Made by a program: the position numbers and the translations under genes
Shown here: positions 26,696 through 37,497 of the stretch, piece by piece
How the letters are laid out: each line of letters begins with the position of its first letter
Position numbering within the stretch: the stretch's first letter is position 1
The notes under the pieces: model-generated
What the model was told of the DNA's origin: nothing
Seen by the model: only the letters and a program-made list of their open reading frames with translations
Database searches by the model: none
NCBI RefSeq assembly: GCF_030296575.1
Contig: NZ_AP027729.1
Coordinates: 2,418,001-2,482,000 of the forward strand
DNA from: Paraoerskovia sediminicola
Lineage (GTDB): Bacteria > Actinomycetota > Actinomycetes > Actinomycetales > Cellulomonadaceae
DNA: 64,000 nucleotides
Reading direction: 5' to 3'

Positions 26696-26992
26696 ATGTC
26701 CACCATCTCCCGTGACGAGGTCGCGCGCGTCGCCGCGCTGGCCCGCATCGACCTGCGACCCGACGAGCTCGACCGCCTCGCCGGCGAGCTCGACGTGATC
26801 GTCGACTCCGTCGCCCAGGTCAGCGCGGTCGCCACCCCCGACGTGCCCGCGACCAGCCACCCGCTGCCCATGACCAACGTGTACCGCGAGGACGTCCCGG
26901 TGCCCGCGCTGCCCGTCGCGGACGTGCTCGCGGCGGCACCCGACGCGCAGGACGGCCGCTTCGCCGTCCCGCAGATCCTGGGGGAGGAGTGA
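26696..26992 (+). CDS. gatC: Asp-tRNA(Asn)/Glu-tRNA(Gln) amidotransferase subunit C
   Basis: 98 residues, the small belt subunit of the GatCAB complex that converts Glu-tRNA(Gln) and Asp-tRNA(Asn) to the correct amides. Motifs: [15 protein letters not shown] at the N-terminus and a C-terminal half with VYREDVPVP. The ATG is preceded by a TAGACT box and no ribosome-binding site. The stop TGA shares its A with the gatA start, showing coupling. Confidence 0.96.
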   Translation: MSTISRDEVARVAALARIDLRPDELDRLAGELDVIVDSVAQVSAVATPDVPATSHPLPMTNVYREDVPVPALPVADVLAAAPDAQDGRFAVPQILGEE

Positions 26993-28508
26993 TGGTGGAC
27001 GACCTCACGCGGCTGAGCGCCGCCGAGATGGCCGCGCGCCTCGCAGCCGGCACGGTGACGAGCGTCGAGCTCACGCAGGCGCACCTCGACCGGATCGCCG
27101 GCGTCGACGGTGCCGTGCACGCGTTCCTCCACGTCAGCGCGGACGACGCGCTCGCCACGGCGCGCGACGTCGACGCCCGGCGGGCCGCGGGCGAGGACCT
27201 CCATCCGCTCGCCGGCGTCCCGATCGCCGTGAAGGACGTCGTCGTCACCAAGGGCATGCCGACGACCGCCGGCTCGAAGATCCTCGAGGGCTGGGTGCCG
27301 CCGTACGACGCGACGCTCGTCGAGAAGATCCGCGCGGCGGGCCTGCCGATCCTCGGCAAGACGAACATGGACGAGTTCGCGATGGGCTCGTCGACCGAGC
27401 ACTCGGCGTACGGGAACACGCACAACCCGTGGGACCTCGACCGGATCCCCGGTGGGTCCGGCGGCGGCTCGGCCGCGGCGGTGGCCGCCTACGAGGCGCC
27501 GCTCGCTGTCGGCACCGACACGGGGGCTCGATCCGTCAGCCCGGCGCCGTGACCGGGACCGTCGGCGTCAAGCCGACCTACGGCGGGGTCTCGCGCTACG
27601 GGCTGATCGCGCTCGCCTCGTCGCTCGACCAGGCCGGCCCCGTGACGCGGACCGTGCTCGACTCCGCGCTGCTCCACGAGCTCATGGGCGGCCACGACGC
27701 CCGGGACTCGACCTCGATCCCCGAGGACCTCCCGCCGCTCGTCGACGCCGCCCGGCGCGGCGCGACCGGGGACCTCACCGGCATGAAGATCGGCGTCGTC
27801 ACCGAGCTCGACGGCGAGGGCTACCAGGACGGCGTCCGCGCCCGGTTCGCCGAGTCCCTCGACATCCTGCGCGGTCTGGGCGCCGAGATCGTCGAGGTCT
27901 CCTGCCCGCACTTCGAGTACGCGCTGGGCGCGTACTACCTGATCCTGCCCAGCGAGGCGTCGAGCAACCTCGCGAAGTTCGACGGCATGCGCTTCGGCCT
28001 GCGCGTCGAGCCCGAGGAGGGCCCGGTCACCGCCGAGCGCGTGATGTCCGCGACGCGCGGGCAGGGGTTCGGCGACGAGGTGAAGCGCCGCATCATCCTC
28101 GGCACGTACGCGCTCTCGGCCGGCTACTACGACGCCTACTACGGCAGCGCGCAGAAGGTCCGCACGCTCGTGCAGCGTGACTTCGACGCGGCGTTCGAGC
28201 AGGTCGACGTGCTGGTCTCCCCGACGGCGCCGACCACCGCGTTCAAGCTGGGGGAGAAGCTCGACGACCCCCTGGCGATGTACCTGAACGACGTCGCGAC
28301 GATCCCGGCGAACCTCGCCGGCGTCCCCGGGCTCTCGGTCCCGAACGGGGTGTCGGACGACGGCCTGCCCGTCGGGTTCCAGGTCCTCGCCCCCGCGAAG
28401 GCCGACGACCGTCTCTACCGTGTCGGAGCCGCTCTCGAGGCGGCGCTGGAGAAGTCCTGGGGCGGCCCGCTGCTCGCGCAGGCCCCCGAGCTGGAGGTTC
28501 GGTCGTGA
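26992..28508 (+). CDS. gatA: Asp/Glu-tRNA amidotransferase subunit A (frameshift in catalytic site)
   Basis: Amidase-signature enzyme that releases ammonia from glutamine for GatB. Visible motifs: the catalytic Lys in [38 protein letters not shown], the Gly/Ser-rich [12 protein letters not shown] and, after the break, [13 protein letters not shown]. The frame is lost at GGGGG 27532-27536; one G restores [12 protein letters not shown], which holds the cis-Ser and nucleophile Ser. About 505 residues after repair. Because GatCAB is expected to be essential where no GlnRS exists, this break is almost certainly a sequence error. ATG 26992 overlaps the gatC stop; GTG 26989 and 26995 are alternatives. 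Confidence 0.95.
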
Positions 28509-30013
28509 GCACCCGCACCGTCGACCTCGTCGACTACGACGACGCCGTCCGCCGCTACGACCCGGTCCTCGGCATCGAGGTCCACGTCGAGCTGGGCACC
28601 GTCACCAAGATGTTCTGCGGCGCCGAGGTCGAGTTCGGCGGTGAGCCCAACACGCAGGTGACCCCGGTGTCCCTGGGGCTCCCGGGCGCGCTGCCCGTCG
28701 TGAACCGCACGGCGGTCGAGTCCGCGATCAAGATCGGCCTCGCGCTGAACTGCTCGATCGCCGAGTCCTGCCGGTTCGCCCGGAAGAACTACTTCTACCC
28801 GGACAACCCGAAGAACTTCCAGACCTCCCAGTACGACGAGCCGATCGCGTTCGACGGCTACCTGGACGTCGAGCTCGAGGACGGCACCGTGTTCCGCGTG
28901 GAGATCGAGCGCGCGCACATGGAGGAGGACGCAGGCAAGAACACGCACGTCGGCGGGGCCGGCGGGCGCATCAGCGGTGCCGAGTACTCGCTGGTCGACT
29001 ACAACCGCGCCGGGATCCCGCTCGTCGAGATCGTGACGCGCCCGATCGAGGGCGTCGGCGAGCGTGCGCCCGAGATCGCGCGCGCCTACGTCAAGACCCT
29101 GCGCGACATCTTCCGGGCGCTCGACGTCTCCGAGGCGCGGATGGAGCGCGGGAACGTCCGCGCGGACGTGAACCTGTCGCTGCGGGCGACCCCCGAGTCC
29201 CCGCTCGGCACCCGGACCGAGACGAAGAACGTCAACTCGTTCAGGTCGGTGGAGCGCGCGGTGCGCTACGAGGTCTCCCGCCAGGCAGCCCTGCTGGACG
29301 CGGGCGACGCCGTCGTCCAGGAGACGCGCCACTGGCACGAGGACCGCGGCGTCACGAGCTCGGGTCGCGTGAAGTCCGACGCGGAGGACTACCGCTACTT
29401 CCCGGAGCCCGACCTGGTCCCGGTCGCCCCGGCGCGGTCCTGGGTCGAGTCGCTGCGCGCGGCACAGCCCGAGCTGCCCGTCGAGCGGCGCCGCCGCCTC
29501 CAGGGCGAGTGGGGCTACGCGGACGCCGAGATGCGCGACGTCGTGAACGCCGACGCGATCGACATCATCGAGGCGACGGTCGCCGCCGGGTCGAGTCCCG
29601 CAGGCGCCCGCAAGTGGTGGATGGGCGAGCTCGCGCGCCGCGCGAAGTCCGCCGAGGTCGAGCTCGCGGAGCTCCCGGTGACCCCCGGGCAGGTCGCGCA
29701 GCTCCAGGGGCTCGTCGACTCCGGTCGCATCAACGACAAGCTCGCGCGACAGGCCCTCGAAGGCGTGCTCGCGGGCGAGGGCGACCCCGAGCAGGTCGTC
29801 GTCGCGCGCGGGCTCGAGGTCGTGTCGGACGACGGCCCGCTCCTCGAGGCGATCGACGCCGCGCTCGCCGCGCAGCCCGACATCGCCGAGAAGATCCGGT
29901 CCGGGAACCTCGGGCCGGTCGGCGCGATCATCGGCGCCGTCATGAAGGCGACCCGCGGGCAGGCGGACGCGGGGCGCGTCCGGGAGCTCGTGATCGAGCG
30001 GACGAGCGCGTGA
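28505..30013 (+). CDS. gatB: Asp/Glu-tRNA amidotransferase subunit B
   Basis: 502 residues, intact. GatB phosphorylates the tRNA-bound carboxylate and adds ammonia from GatA. Family motifs: [11 protein letters not shown] near residue 22, [47 protein letters not shown] and [12 protein letters not shown]. The C-terminal YqeY-like tail domain (about 350-500) contacts the tRNA elbow. The GTG start overlaps the gatA stop (GTGA), so the three genes are one coupled operon. Confidence 0.97.
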   Translation: MSTRTVDLVDYDDAVRRYDPVLGIEVHVELGTVTKMFCGAEVEFGGEPNTQVTPVSLGLPGALPVVNRTAVESAIKIGLALNCSIAESCRFARKNYFYPDNPKNFQTSQYDEPIAFDGYLDVELEDGTVFRVEIERAHMEEDAGKNTHVGGAGGRISGAEYSLVDYNRAGIPLVEIVTRPIEGVGERAPEIARAYVKTLRDIFRALDVSEARMERGNVRADVNLSLRATPESPLGTRTETKNVNSFRSVERAVRYEVSRQAALLDAGDAVVQETRHWHEDRGVTSSGRVKSDAEDYRYFPEPDLVPVAPARSWVESLRAAQPELPVERRRRLQGEWGYADAEMRDVVNADAIDIIEATVAAGSSPAGARKWWMGELARRAKSAEVELAELPVTPGQVAQLQGLVDSGRINDKLARQALEGVLAGEGDPEQVVVARGLEVVSDDGPLLEAIDAALAAQPDIAEKIRSGNLGPVGAIIGAVMKATRGQADAGRVRELVIERTSA

Positions 30014-30026
30014 CGGGCGGGTCGCT

Positions 30027-30602
30027 GTGACTCGGGGCCCGGTCGTCCAGGGCGAGATGATGCGCCTGCGGCCGACCGAGGCGCGGGACGCCGACCGGAT
30101 GTGGGAGTCCGTCCAGGACACCGAGGCGATGCACCAGATCGGCAAGACCGAGGTCTACACCCGCGACGAGATCGACGTCTGGTGCGCGGAGGTCTCCGAC
30201 CGGCCCGGCCGCTACGACTGGGCGATCACGCCCGGTGCGGTGCGGGACGGCGAGATCGTCAGCGACGAGATGATCGGTGAGATCGTCCTCGACGGGATCG
30301 ACCCGGACAAGCGGTCCGCGACGCTGCACATGCTGATGCTCCCGAACTACCGCGGTCGCGGCTACGGGAGCGAGGCGATCTTCGAGGTGCTGCGGTTCGC
30401 CTTCGACGCCGAGGCGGACGGCCCGGCGCTGCACCGGGTCGAGATCGACGTGCTCGACCTCAACCCGCGCGCCCACATGCTCTACGAGAGCCTCGGGTTC
30501 CGGGTCGAGGGGCGCAAGCGCGACGCGTACCGCGACGGCGACGGGTTCTGCGACGCGATCGTCATGAGCATCCTCGAGGACGAGTTCCGCGCGGGGCTCT
30601 GA
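30027..30602 (+). CDS. GNAT acetyltransferase, RimJ/RimL-like
   Basis: 191 residues. It starts GPVVQGEMMRLRPTEARDAD and carries the acetyl-CoA loop PNYRGRGYGSEAI near residue 107, then VLDLNPRAHMLYESLGFRVE, the typical C-terminal part of RimJ/RimL-type enzymes acting on protein N-termini or small amines. GTG 30027 lies 13 bases after the gatB stop, so it may be co-transcribed. Acceptor unknown. Confidence 0.88.
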   Translation: MTRGPVVQGEMMRLRPTEARDADRMWESVQDTEAMHQIGKTEVYTRDEIDVWCAEVSDRPGRYDWAITPGAVRDGEIVSDEMIGEIVLDGIDPDKRSATLHMLMLPNYRGRGYGSEAIFEVLRFAFDAEADGPALHRVEIDVLDLNPRAHMLYESLGFRVEGRKRDAYRDGDGFCDAIVMSILEDEFRAGL

Positions 30603-30614
30603 CCGGGGGACGCG

Positions 30615-32021
30615 TCAGCCGCGTCCGCGGTGCAGGTCGTCGAGCGTCGCTCGGCGCTCGACCGCGTGGTCGACGACCCGCTCCGGGTACGAGTCGTCGC
30701 TCGCGAAGAGGCTCGGCCCGACCTTCCACGGCTCGTGGGCCGCGGTGCCGTCTAGGTGCCGCAGCTCGGGCACCCAGCGCCGCACGTACTCGCCGTCCGG
30801 GTCGAACCGCAGACCCTGCGTGACGGGGTTGAAGACCCGGAAGTAGGGCGCGGCGTCCCGCCCGGTCCCGGCGACCCACTGCCAGTTCAGCTGGTTCTGG
30901 GCGATGTCGCCGTCCACGAGGTGCGCCATGAAGTGCTCGGCGCCGCGCTGCCAGCGCACGTGCAGGTCCTTCACGAGGAACGACGCGACGACCATGCGGA
31001 CCCGGTTGTGCATCCAGCCCGTCGCGACGAGCTGCCGCATGCCGGCGTCCACGAGCGGGTAGCCGGTCCGCCCCGCGGCCCAGACCGCGAGCCGCTCCTC
31101 CTCGTCCGTGCCGGTCGCCCACGCGTCGTCGGGCAGCACCGCACGCAGCGAGCGCGCGGTCGCCGACGGGTGGTGGTGCAGCACGTCGGCGTGGAAGTCG
31201 CGCCAGGCGAGCTGGGAGCGAAACGTCGCTACGTCGTCCGACGACGGCGCGCCCGACCCGCGGCCCGCCGACCGCCCGACCTCCGCGAGGTCGGCGAGCA
31301 GCGTCCGCGGGTGGATCTCGCCCCACCGCAGGTGGACCGACAGGCGCGAGGTGTCGTCGTGGGCGGGGAGGTCACGGCCGCTCGCGTAGCCGGCGAGACC
31401 GTCGTCGAGGAACTCCCGCCACCGGGCGCGGGCCGCCGCCTCACCTGCCTCGGGCAGGTCCGCACCCGTCTCGGGAGCGTCCGGGACGCCGTCCGACGGC
31501 AGCGTCGCCCACGGGACCGAACGCGGGTGCGGGGCCGGGTCCCGCCACCCGTGGTCGAGCCACGCGCCGCGGAACGGCGTGAAGACCTGGTAGGGCTCGC
31601 CGTCCGCCTTGCGGACGCGGCCGGGGGAGACCGCGTACGGCGAGCCGATGGACCGCAGGGACGCGCCGTCCGCGGCGAGGGCGCTCTCCGTGGCGCGGTC
31701 CCGACGTCGCCCGTACGGTTCGTGGCTCGCGGAGACGTGGACCTCGCGCGCCCCGACCTCCCGGGCGACGGCCGGGACCACGTCGACCGCGTCCCCGTGC
31801 CGGACGACGAGGCGACCTCCCACGGACCGGTCCAGCGCGCGCAGGCTCGCCGCGAGATAGGCCAGCCGGTTCGCCCCGGCCGTGCGCCAGAGGGCGGGGT
31901 CGATCACGTAGAGCGGGACGACGTCGGAGCCGTCGGCGCGCGCGGCCTCGACCGCGGCGACCAGCGCGGGGTGGTCCGCGAGGCGCAGGTCGCGGCGGAA
32001 CCAGCAGATCGACGTCGGCAC
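30615..32021 (-). CDS. phr: Deoxyribodipyrimidine photolyase
   Basis: Repairs UV cyclobutane pyrimidine dimers with FADH and blue light. The N-terminal antenna domain begins ICWFRRDLRLADHPAL; the FAD-binding domain holds GYPLVDAGMRQLVATGWMHN, RMVVASFLVKDL and GDIAQNQLNWQWVAGTG. Length 468 residues, normal for class I CPD photolyases. The frame is open further upstream, but GTG 32021 begins the conserved PTSICWF and has a TACCGT box six bases before it, supporting a leaderless start there. Convergent with the GNAT gene and divergent from the POT transporter gene. Confidence 0.94.
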   Translation of the reverse strand: MPTSICWFRRDLRLADHPALVAAVEAARADGSDVVPLYVIDPALWRTAGANRLAYLAASLRALDRSVGGRLVVRHGDAVDVVPAVAREVGAREVHVSASHEPYGRRRDRATESALAADGASLRSIGSPYAVSPGRVRKADGEPYQVFTPFRGAWLDHGWRDPAPHPRSVPWATLPSDGVPDAPETGADLPEAGEAAARARWREFLDDGLAGYASGRDLPAHDDTSRLSVHLRWGEIHPRTLLADLAEVGRSAGRGSGAPSSDDVATFRSQLAWRDFHADVLHHHPSATARSLRAVLPDDAWATGTDEEERLAVWAAGRTGYPLVDAGMRQLVATGWMHNRVRMVVASFLVKDLHVRWQRGAEHFMAHLVDGDIAQNQLNWQWVAGTGRDAAPYFRVFNPVTQGLRFDPDGEYVRRWVPELRHLDGTAAHEPWKVGPSLFASDDSYPERVVDHAVERRATLDDLHRGRG

Positions 32022-32027
32022 GGCGCC

Positions 32028-32033
32028 ACGGTA
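32028..32033 (-). promoter_or_regulatory. -10 box of phr
   Basis: TACCGT on the minus strand, six bases before GTG 32021; no Shine-Dalgarno sequence, so a leaderless transcript is likely. Confidence 0.45.
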
Positions 32034-32070
32034 GTTCGCCGTGCCGGTCGCCGCAGCGGGGCACTGGTGC

Positions 32071-32076
32071 CAGAGT
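32071..32076 (+). promoter_or_regulatory. -10 box of the POT transporter gene
   Basis: CAGAGT six bases before ATG 32083, in place of a ribosome-binding site. First base off consensus, so tentative. Confidence 0.35.
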
Positions 32077-32082
32077 TTCCCC

Positions 32083-33639
32083 ATGAGCAGCGACGACGGC
32101 GTGGACCGCACCGCCGGTCCATCCCCGGTGGCCGAGCCCGAGGGCGCTCCCGCCGGCGACCACCTGCCCGGGGAGCGCGCCTTCTTCGGTCACCCGCGCG
32201 GCCTGATGACGCTCTTCACCACCGAGATGTGGGAGCGGTTCAGCTACTACGGCATGCGCGCGATCCTGCTGTACTACCTGACGGACACCGTCCTCAACGG
32301 CGGCCTCGGCTTCGACGAGGTCACCGGGGAGGCGTTCGTCGCGATCTACGGGACCTCGGTCTACCTGCTCTCCGTGGTCGGCGGCTGGATGGCCGACCGC
32401 GTGATCGGCGCCCGGCGCTCCGTCCTCTACGGCGGCGTCATCATCACCGCGGGGCACGTCGCCCTCTCCGTGCCCGGGATCGGGTTCTCGATGACCGGGA
32501 TCGCGCTCGTGGCGCTCGGCACCGGGCTGCTCAAGCCCAACGTCTCCTCGATGGTCGGCGAGCTGTACGCCCGCGACGACGACCGCCGCGACTCCGCGTT
32601 CTCGATCTTCTACATGGGGATCAACATCGGCTCGCTCGCGGCACCGTTCCTCGTCGGGGCCGCCGAGGAGTGGGGCGGCTACCACGCGGGCTTCTCCGTC
32701 GCCGCGTTCGGGATGGCGTTCGCGCTCGTCTTCTTCGTGGTCGGGCGCAAGTACCTCGGCGCCGCCGGGGCGGCCGTCCCGAACCCGATCCGACCCGAGG
32801 AGAAGCCCGCGCTCGTGCGGCTCGGGCTCCTGGTGCTCGGCGGCATCGCCGTCACCATGCTGATCGCCGTCTGGATCGAGGGCGGCTGGGACATCGACGC
32901 GTTCATCGACGGGACCTCGTACCTGGCGCTCGCGGTCCCGATCGTGATGTTCGTCGTGATGTTCCGGTCCGACCGGGTCGACGCGGTCGAGCGGGCCCGG
33001 TTGCGGGCGTACATCCCGCTCTTCGTCGCCGCGATGTTCTTCTGGATGATCTTCGAGCAGGCCGCGACGACCCTCGCCACGTTCGCGAAGGACCGCACCG
33101 ACCTGGACGTCCTCGGCTTCCAGATCAGCCCGGCATTCTTCCAGTCCGCGAACCCCCTGTTCATCGTCGCTCTCGCACCCGTCTTCGCGTGGATCTGGCA
33201 GCGGACCCACGACCGCCCGCCGACGGCCTACAAGTTCGTGCTGGGGCTCGCGATCGCCGCGTCGTCGTTCCTGTTCCTCTCGGCCGCGTCGGCCGTGGTC
33301 GGCGACGACAAGGCGCCTGCGTGGGTCCTCATCACCGTCTACCTGATCCAGACGATCGGCGAGCTCTGCCTCTCCCCGGTGGGGCTCGCGGCGACGACGC
33401 TGCTCGCGCCCAAGGCGTTCCGCGCGCAGGCCATGGCGATCTGGTTCCTCGCGTCCGCCGCCGGGCAGGCGATCACCGCGCAGACCATCAAGGCGACCGA
33501 GGGGGTCTCGGACACCGCGTACTTCGGCGGGATCGGCGCGGTCGCGATGCTGGTGGCGCTCGGGCTCCTGGCCCTCGCGCCGTGGGTCACCCGGACGATC
33601 GCGCACGCGAACGAGATGGCGGGCCGCTCGGGCGACTGA
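32083..33639 (+). CDS. POT/PTR-family di- and tripeptide transporter
   Basis: Proton-coupled oligopeptide importer of the major facilitator superfamily, 518 residues with about 14 hydrophobic segments. The signature region TEMWERFSYYGMRAILLYYL (the ExxERFxYY proton-coupling motif) lies near residue 45, and GGWMADRVIGARRSVLYGG follows. A second family stretch, FYMGINIGSLAAP, lies near residue 190. ATG 32083 is chosen over an upstream in-frame GTG because the upstream extension lacks conserved sequence and the ATG has a -10-like box six bases before it. Confidence 0.92.
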   Translation: MSSDDGVDRTAGPSPVAEPEGAPAGDHLPGERAFFGHPRGLMTLFTTEMWERFSYYGMRAILLYYLTDTVLNGGLGFDEVTGEAFVAIYGTSVYLLSVVGGWMADRVIGARRSVLYGGVIITAGHVALSVPGIGFSMTGIALVALGTGLLKPNVSSMVGELYARDDDRRDSAFSIFYMGINIGSLAAPFLVGAAEEWGGYHAGFSVAAFGMAFALVFFVVGRKYLGAAGAAVPNPIRPEEKPALVRLGLLVLGGIAVTMLIAVWIEGGWDIDAFIDGTSYLALAVPIVMFVVMFRSDRVDAVERARLRAYIPLFVAAMFFWMIFEQAATTLATFAKDRTDLDVLGFQISPAFFQSANPLFIVALAPVFAWIWQRTHDRPPTAYKFVLGLAIAASSFLFLSAASAVVGDDKAPAWVLITVYLIQTIGELCLSPVGLAATTLLAPKAFRAQAMAIWFLASAAGQAITAQTIKATEGVSDTAYFGGIGAVAMLVALGLLALAPWVTRTIAHANEMAGRSGD

Positions 33640-33768
33640 ACCGCCGGCCGTCAGCCCGGCGAGCGGTCCGACGGGAGCGCCGCCCACCAGGCGGAACCGG
33701 GGCCGACCGCTCGGTAGGCGGACGTATCCTGGCGCCCACTCGACGCACCGCCCTGAAGGAGCTGACCC

Positions 33769-35631
33769 ATGAGCCGCCCCCTGCGCTCCCGGACGTCCAC
33801 CCACGGCCGCAACATGTCCGGCGCTCGTGCCCTCTGGCGCGCGACCGGCATGGGGTCCGAGGACTTCGGCAAGCCGATCGTCGCGATCGCGAACTCGTAC
33901 ACGCAGTTCGTCCCGGGGCACGTCCACCTGAAGGACATGGGCGACCTGGTCGCCTCCGCGATCCGCGAGGCGGGTGGCGTCTCGAAGGAGTTCAACACCA
34001 TCGCGGTGGACGACGGGATCGCGATGGGCCACGCGGGCATGCTCTACTCCCTCCCGAGCCGCGACATCATCGCCGACTCGGTCGAGTACATGGTCAACGC
34101 CCACTGCGCCGACGCGCTCGTCTGCATCTCCAACTGTGACAAGATCACGCCGGGCATGCTCAACGCCGCGATGCGGCTCAACATCCCCGTCGTGTTCGTC
34201 TCCGGCGGGCCGATGGAGGCCGGCAAGGCCGTGGTGGCGGACGGCGTCGCGTCCACGCCGCTGAACCTCGTCAACGCGATCAACTACGCGGCCGACGACG
34301 CCGTGAGCGACGACGCGCTCGCCCAGGTCGAGGAGAACGCGTGCCCCACGTGCGGCTCGTGCTCCGGGATGTTCACGGCGAACTCGATGAACTGCCTCAC
34401 CGAGGCGCTCGGCCTGTCGCTGCCCGGCAACGGGTCGACCCTCGCGACGCACGCGGCCCGCAAGGAGCTGTTCCTCGAGGCCGGACGCACCGTCGTCGAC
34501 CTCGCCCGCCGGTACTACGACGACGAGGACGACTCCGCCGCGCCCCGCGGCATCGCGACCCGTGCGGCGTTCTCCAACGCCATGGCGCTCGACGTGGCGA
34601 TGGGCGGCTCGACCAACACCGTCCTGCACGTCCTCGCCGCCGCGCAGGAGGGCGAGGTCGACTTCGACCTCACCGACATCGAGGCCATCAGCCGCCGGGT
34701 GCCGTGCCTGTCCAAGGTCGCGCCGAACCACCCGCGGTTCCACATGGAGGACGTGCACCGGGCGGGCGGCATCCCCGCCCTGCTCGGGGAGCTGGACCGC
34801 GGCGGGCTGCTCGACCACGACGTGACCTCCGTGCACACCCCGACCCTGCGCGCGTGGCTCGACGACTGGGACGTGCGGGGCGGCAAGGCCACCGAGCGAG
34901 CCGTCGAGCTGTTCCACGCCGCGCCCGGCGGGGTCCGCACCACGCAGGCCTTCTCGACCTCCAACCGGTGGGACCACCTCGACACGGACGCGGCCGAGGG
35001 CTGCATCCACGACGTGGAGCACGCCTACACCGTCGAGGGCGGCCTCGCCGTGCTGCGCGGCAACCTCGCCGAGGACGGAGCGGTCTTCAAGACCGCGGGG
35101 GTGGACCCCGACGTCTTCCACTTCGTGGGGCGCGCGCTCGTCTGCGAGTCGCAGGACGAGGCGGTCGAGAAGATCCTCACGAAGCAGGTCGAGCCGGGCC
35201 ACGTCGTCGTCGTCCGCTACGAGGGCCCCGCGGGCGGGCCCGGCATGCAGGAGATGCTCTACCCGACCTCGTTCATCAAGGGTCGCGGGCTCGGCAAGGT
35301 CTGCGCACTCATCACCGACGGCCGCTTCTCCGGCGGGTCGAGCGGCATCTCCGTCGGTCACGTCTCCCCGGAGGCCGCCGCAGGCGGGACGATCGGCCTC
35401 ATCGAGGACGGCGACGAGATCGAGATCGACGTCGACACCCGACTCATCCGGCTCAACGTCCCCGACGACGTCATCGCGGAGCGGCGCGCCAAGATGGAGG
35501 CGTCGGAGCGCCCGTGGCAGCCCGTCGACCGGGACCGCTACGTCTCGCCGGCCCTCCAGGCGTACGCCGCGATGGCGACCTCCGCGGACCGCGGTGCCGT
35601 GCGCGACGTCTCGCTCATCGCACGGCGCTGA
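33769..35631 (+). CDS. ilvD: Dihydroxy-acid dehydratase, E. coli type
   Basis: Dehydrates 2,3-dihydroxy-isovalerate and -methylvalerate to the keto acids in Val/Leu/Ile synthesis; 620 residues. It is close to the E. coli enzyme: [43 protein letters not shown] and [18 protein letters not shown]. The position of the first cluster Cys in the other subfamily (TPCN) is occupied by VPGH here, consistent with an oxygen-sensitive [4Fe-4S] enzyme as in E. coli. AAGGAG precedes ATG 33769 by eight bases and a TATCCT box lies at 33725-33730. A second ilvD of another subfamily follows 107 bases downstream. Confidence 0.95.
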   Translation: MSRPLRSRTSTHGRNMSGARALWRATGMGSEDFGKPIVAIANSYTQFVPGHVHLKDMGDLVASAIREAGGVSKEFNTIAVDDGIAMGHAGMLYSLPSRDIIADSVEYMVNAHCADALVCISNCDKITPGMLNAAMRLNIPVVFVSGGPMEAGKAVVADGVASTPLNLVNAINYAADDAVSDDALAQVEENACPTCGSCSGMFTANSMNCLTEALGLSLPGNGSTLATHAARKELFLEAGRTVVDLARRYYDDEDDSAAPRGIATRAAFSNAMALDVAMGGSTNTVLHVLAAAQEGEVDFDLTDIEAISRRVPCLSKVAPNHPRFHMEDVHRAGGIPALLGELDRGGLLDHDVTSVHTPTLRAWLDDWDVRGGKATERAVELFHAAPGGVRTTQAFSTSNRWDHLDTDAAEGCIHDVEHAYTVEGGLAVLRGNLAEDGAVFKTAGVDPDVFHFVGRALVCESQDEAVEKILTKQVEPGHVVVVRYEGPAGGPGMQEMLYPTSFIKGRGLGKVCALITDGRFSGGSSGISVGHVSPEAAAGGTIGLIEDGDEIEIDVDTRLIRLNVPDDVIAERRAKMEASERPWQPVDRDRYVSPALQAYAAMATSADRGAVRDVSLIARR

Positions 35632-35726
35632 CGTCGCGCCGTCGACCGCTCCCCGGCGAGCCTCGCCTCGACGCTCGACCCGACGCTCACCTCGGACTCG
35701 CATGGCCCGACCGGCCCGACCGGTCG

Positions 35727-35732
35727 TAGTGT
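35727..35732 (+). promoter_or_regulatory. -10 box of the second ilvD
   Basis: TAGTGT six bases before ATG 35739, no Shine-Dalgarno sequence; suggests its own leaderless transcript, separate from the first ilvD. Confidence 0.5.
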
Positions 35733-35738
35733 CGGCCC

Positions 35739-37436
35739 ATGAGCACCCCTGACATCAAGCCCAGGTCCCGGCAGGTCACGGACGGACTCGAGGCGACGGC
35801 GTCGCGCGGCATGCTGCGCGGCGTCGGCCTCGGCGACGAGGACTTCGCCAAGCCGCAGATCGGCGTCGCGAGCTCCTGGAACGAGATCACCCCCTGCAAC
35901 CTGTCGCTCGACCGCCTCGCGCAGGCGGCCAAGGACGGGGTGCACGCGAACGGCGGCTACCCGCTGGAGTTCGGCACGATCTCGGTCTCGGACGGCATCT
36001 CGATGGGTCACGAGGGCATGCACTTCTCGCTCGTGAGCCGCGACGTCATCGCCGACTCCGTGGAGACGGTCATGCAGGCCGAGCGCCTCGACGGGTCCGT
36101 GCTGCTCGCGGGCTGCGACAAGTCGCTGCCGGGGATGCTCATGGCGGCCGCTCGCCTCGACCTCGCGTCGGTGTTCATGTACGCGGGCACGATCGCCCCG
36201 GGCTGGGCGAAGCTCTCGGACGGCAGCGAGAAGGAGGTCACGCTCATCGACGCCTTCGAGGCGGTCGGGGCGTGCCACGCAGGGACCATGAGCCGCGAGG
36301 ACGTGACCGCCATCGAGAAGGCCGTGTGCCCCGGCGAGGGCGCCTGCGGCGGCATGTACACCGCGAACACGATGGCCTGTGCTGCCGAGGCGATGGGCAT
36401 GTCCCTGCCCGGCTCGGCCTCGCCGCCGTCGGCGGACCGCCGCCGTGACGCGTGGGCGAAGCGCTCGGGCGAGGCCGTCGTCGAGCTGCTGCGCCGTGGG
36501 ATCACCGCGCGCGACATCATGACCAAGGAGGCGTTCGAGAACGCGATCGCCGTGACGATGGCGTTCGGCGGGTCGACCAACGCCGTGCTCCACCTGCTCG
36601 CGATCGCCAACGAGGCCGAGGTGGAGCTGACCCTCGACGACTTCGACCGGGTCGCGGCGCGCGTGCCGCACCTCGGCAACCTCAAGCCGTTCGGCCAGTA
36701 CGTGATGGCCGACGTCGACCGGATCGGCGGCGTGCCCGTCGTGATGAAGGCGCTCCTCGACGCCGGGCTCATCCACGGGGACTGCCTGACGGTCAGTGGC
36801 CGCACCGTCGCCGAGAACCTCGCCGACATCGCGCCTCCCGACCCGGACGGCAAGATCCTGCGCGCTCTCTCGGACCCGATCCACGCGACCGGCGGCATCA
36901 CGATCCTCCACGGGTCGCTCGCGCCCGACGGCGCGGTCGTGAAGTCCGCGGGCTTCGACACCGACGTCTTCGACGGCACGGCGCGCGTCTTCGACCGGGA
37001 GCGGGCGGCGCTCGACGCGCTCGCGGACGGCACCATCACCCACGGGGACGCCGTCGTCATCCGCTACGAGGGCCCCAAGGGCGGCCCGGGCATGCGCGAG
37101 ATGCTGGCGATCACCGGCGCGATCAAGGGCGCGGGGCTCGGCAAGACCGTGCTCCTGCTCACGGACGGCCGGTTCTCCGGGGGGACCACCGGCCTGTGCG
37201 TCGGTCATGTCGCGCCCGAGGCGGTGGACGGCGGCCCCATCGCGTTCCTGAAGGACGGCGACCCGATCCGCCTGGACGTCGCGAACAAGACGCTGGACGT
37301 GCTCGTGGACCCGGCCGAGCTCGCCGCGCGCCGGACCGACGACTGGGAGCCGCTGAGCCACAAGTACACGCGCGGTGTCCTCGCGAAGTACACGAAGCTC
37401 GTGCAGTCGGCGTCGACGGGGGCCGTCCTGATCTGA
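35739..37436 (+). CDS. ilvD: Dihydroxy-acid dehydratase, three-cysteine type
   Basis: Second enzyme for the same step, 565 residues, of the subfamily found in mycobacteria, plants and many Actinobacteria: [44 protein letters not shown] and [16 protein letters not shown]. Three cluster Cys are present (near residues 53, 126 and 203), the pattern of oxygen-stable [2Fe-2S] dehydratases. It is only distantly similar to the ilvD gene just upstream, so this is not a recent duplication. The start is placed by TAGTGT six bases before the ATG. Confidence 0.95.
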   Translation: MSTPDIKPRSRQVTDGLEATASRGMLRGVGLGDEDFAKPQIGVASSWNEITPCNLSLDRLAQAAKDGVHANGGYPLEFGTISVSDGISMGHEGMHFSLVSRDVIADSVETVMQAERLDGSVLLAGCDKSLPGMLMAAARLDLASVFMYAGTIAPGWAKLSDGSEKEVTLIDAFEAVGACHAGTMSREDVTAIEKAVCPGEGACGGMYTANTMACAAEAMGMSLPGSASPPSADRRRDAWAKRSGEAVVELLRRGITARDIMTKEAFENAIAVTMAFGGSTNAVLHLLAIANEAEVELTLDDFDRVAARVPHLGNLKPFGQYVMADVDRIGGVPVVMKALLDAGLIHGDCLTVSGRTVAENLADIAPPDPDGKILRALSDPIHATGGITILHGSLAPDGAVVKSAGFDTDVFDGTARVFDRERAALDALADGTITHGDAVVIRYEGPKGGPGMREMLAITGAIKGAGLGKTVLLLTDGRFSGGTTGLCVGHVAPEAVDGGPIAFLKDGDPIRLDVANKTLDVLVDPAELAARRTDDWEPLSHKYTRGVLAKYTKLVQSASTGAVLI

Positions 37437-37497
37437 CCCGCGTCCGGCCGGCGAGACATGTCCTCCGCGGTCGGGAGCGGGCAGGGAGGATGGCGTC

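Noticed and set aside
31441..35703. 1420-codon open frame on the minus strand across the POT transporter and ilvD
   Set aside because: Low-complexity, crosses several intact conserved genes and has no start signal or family motif.
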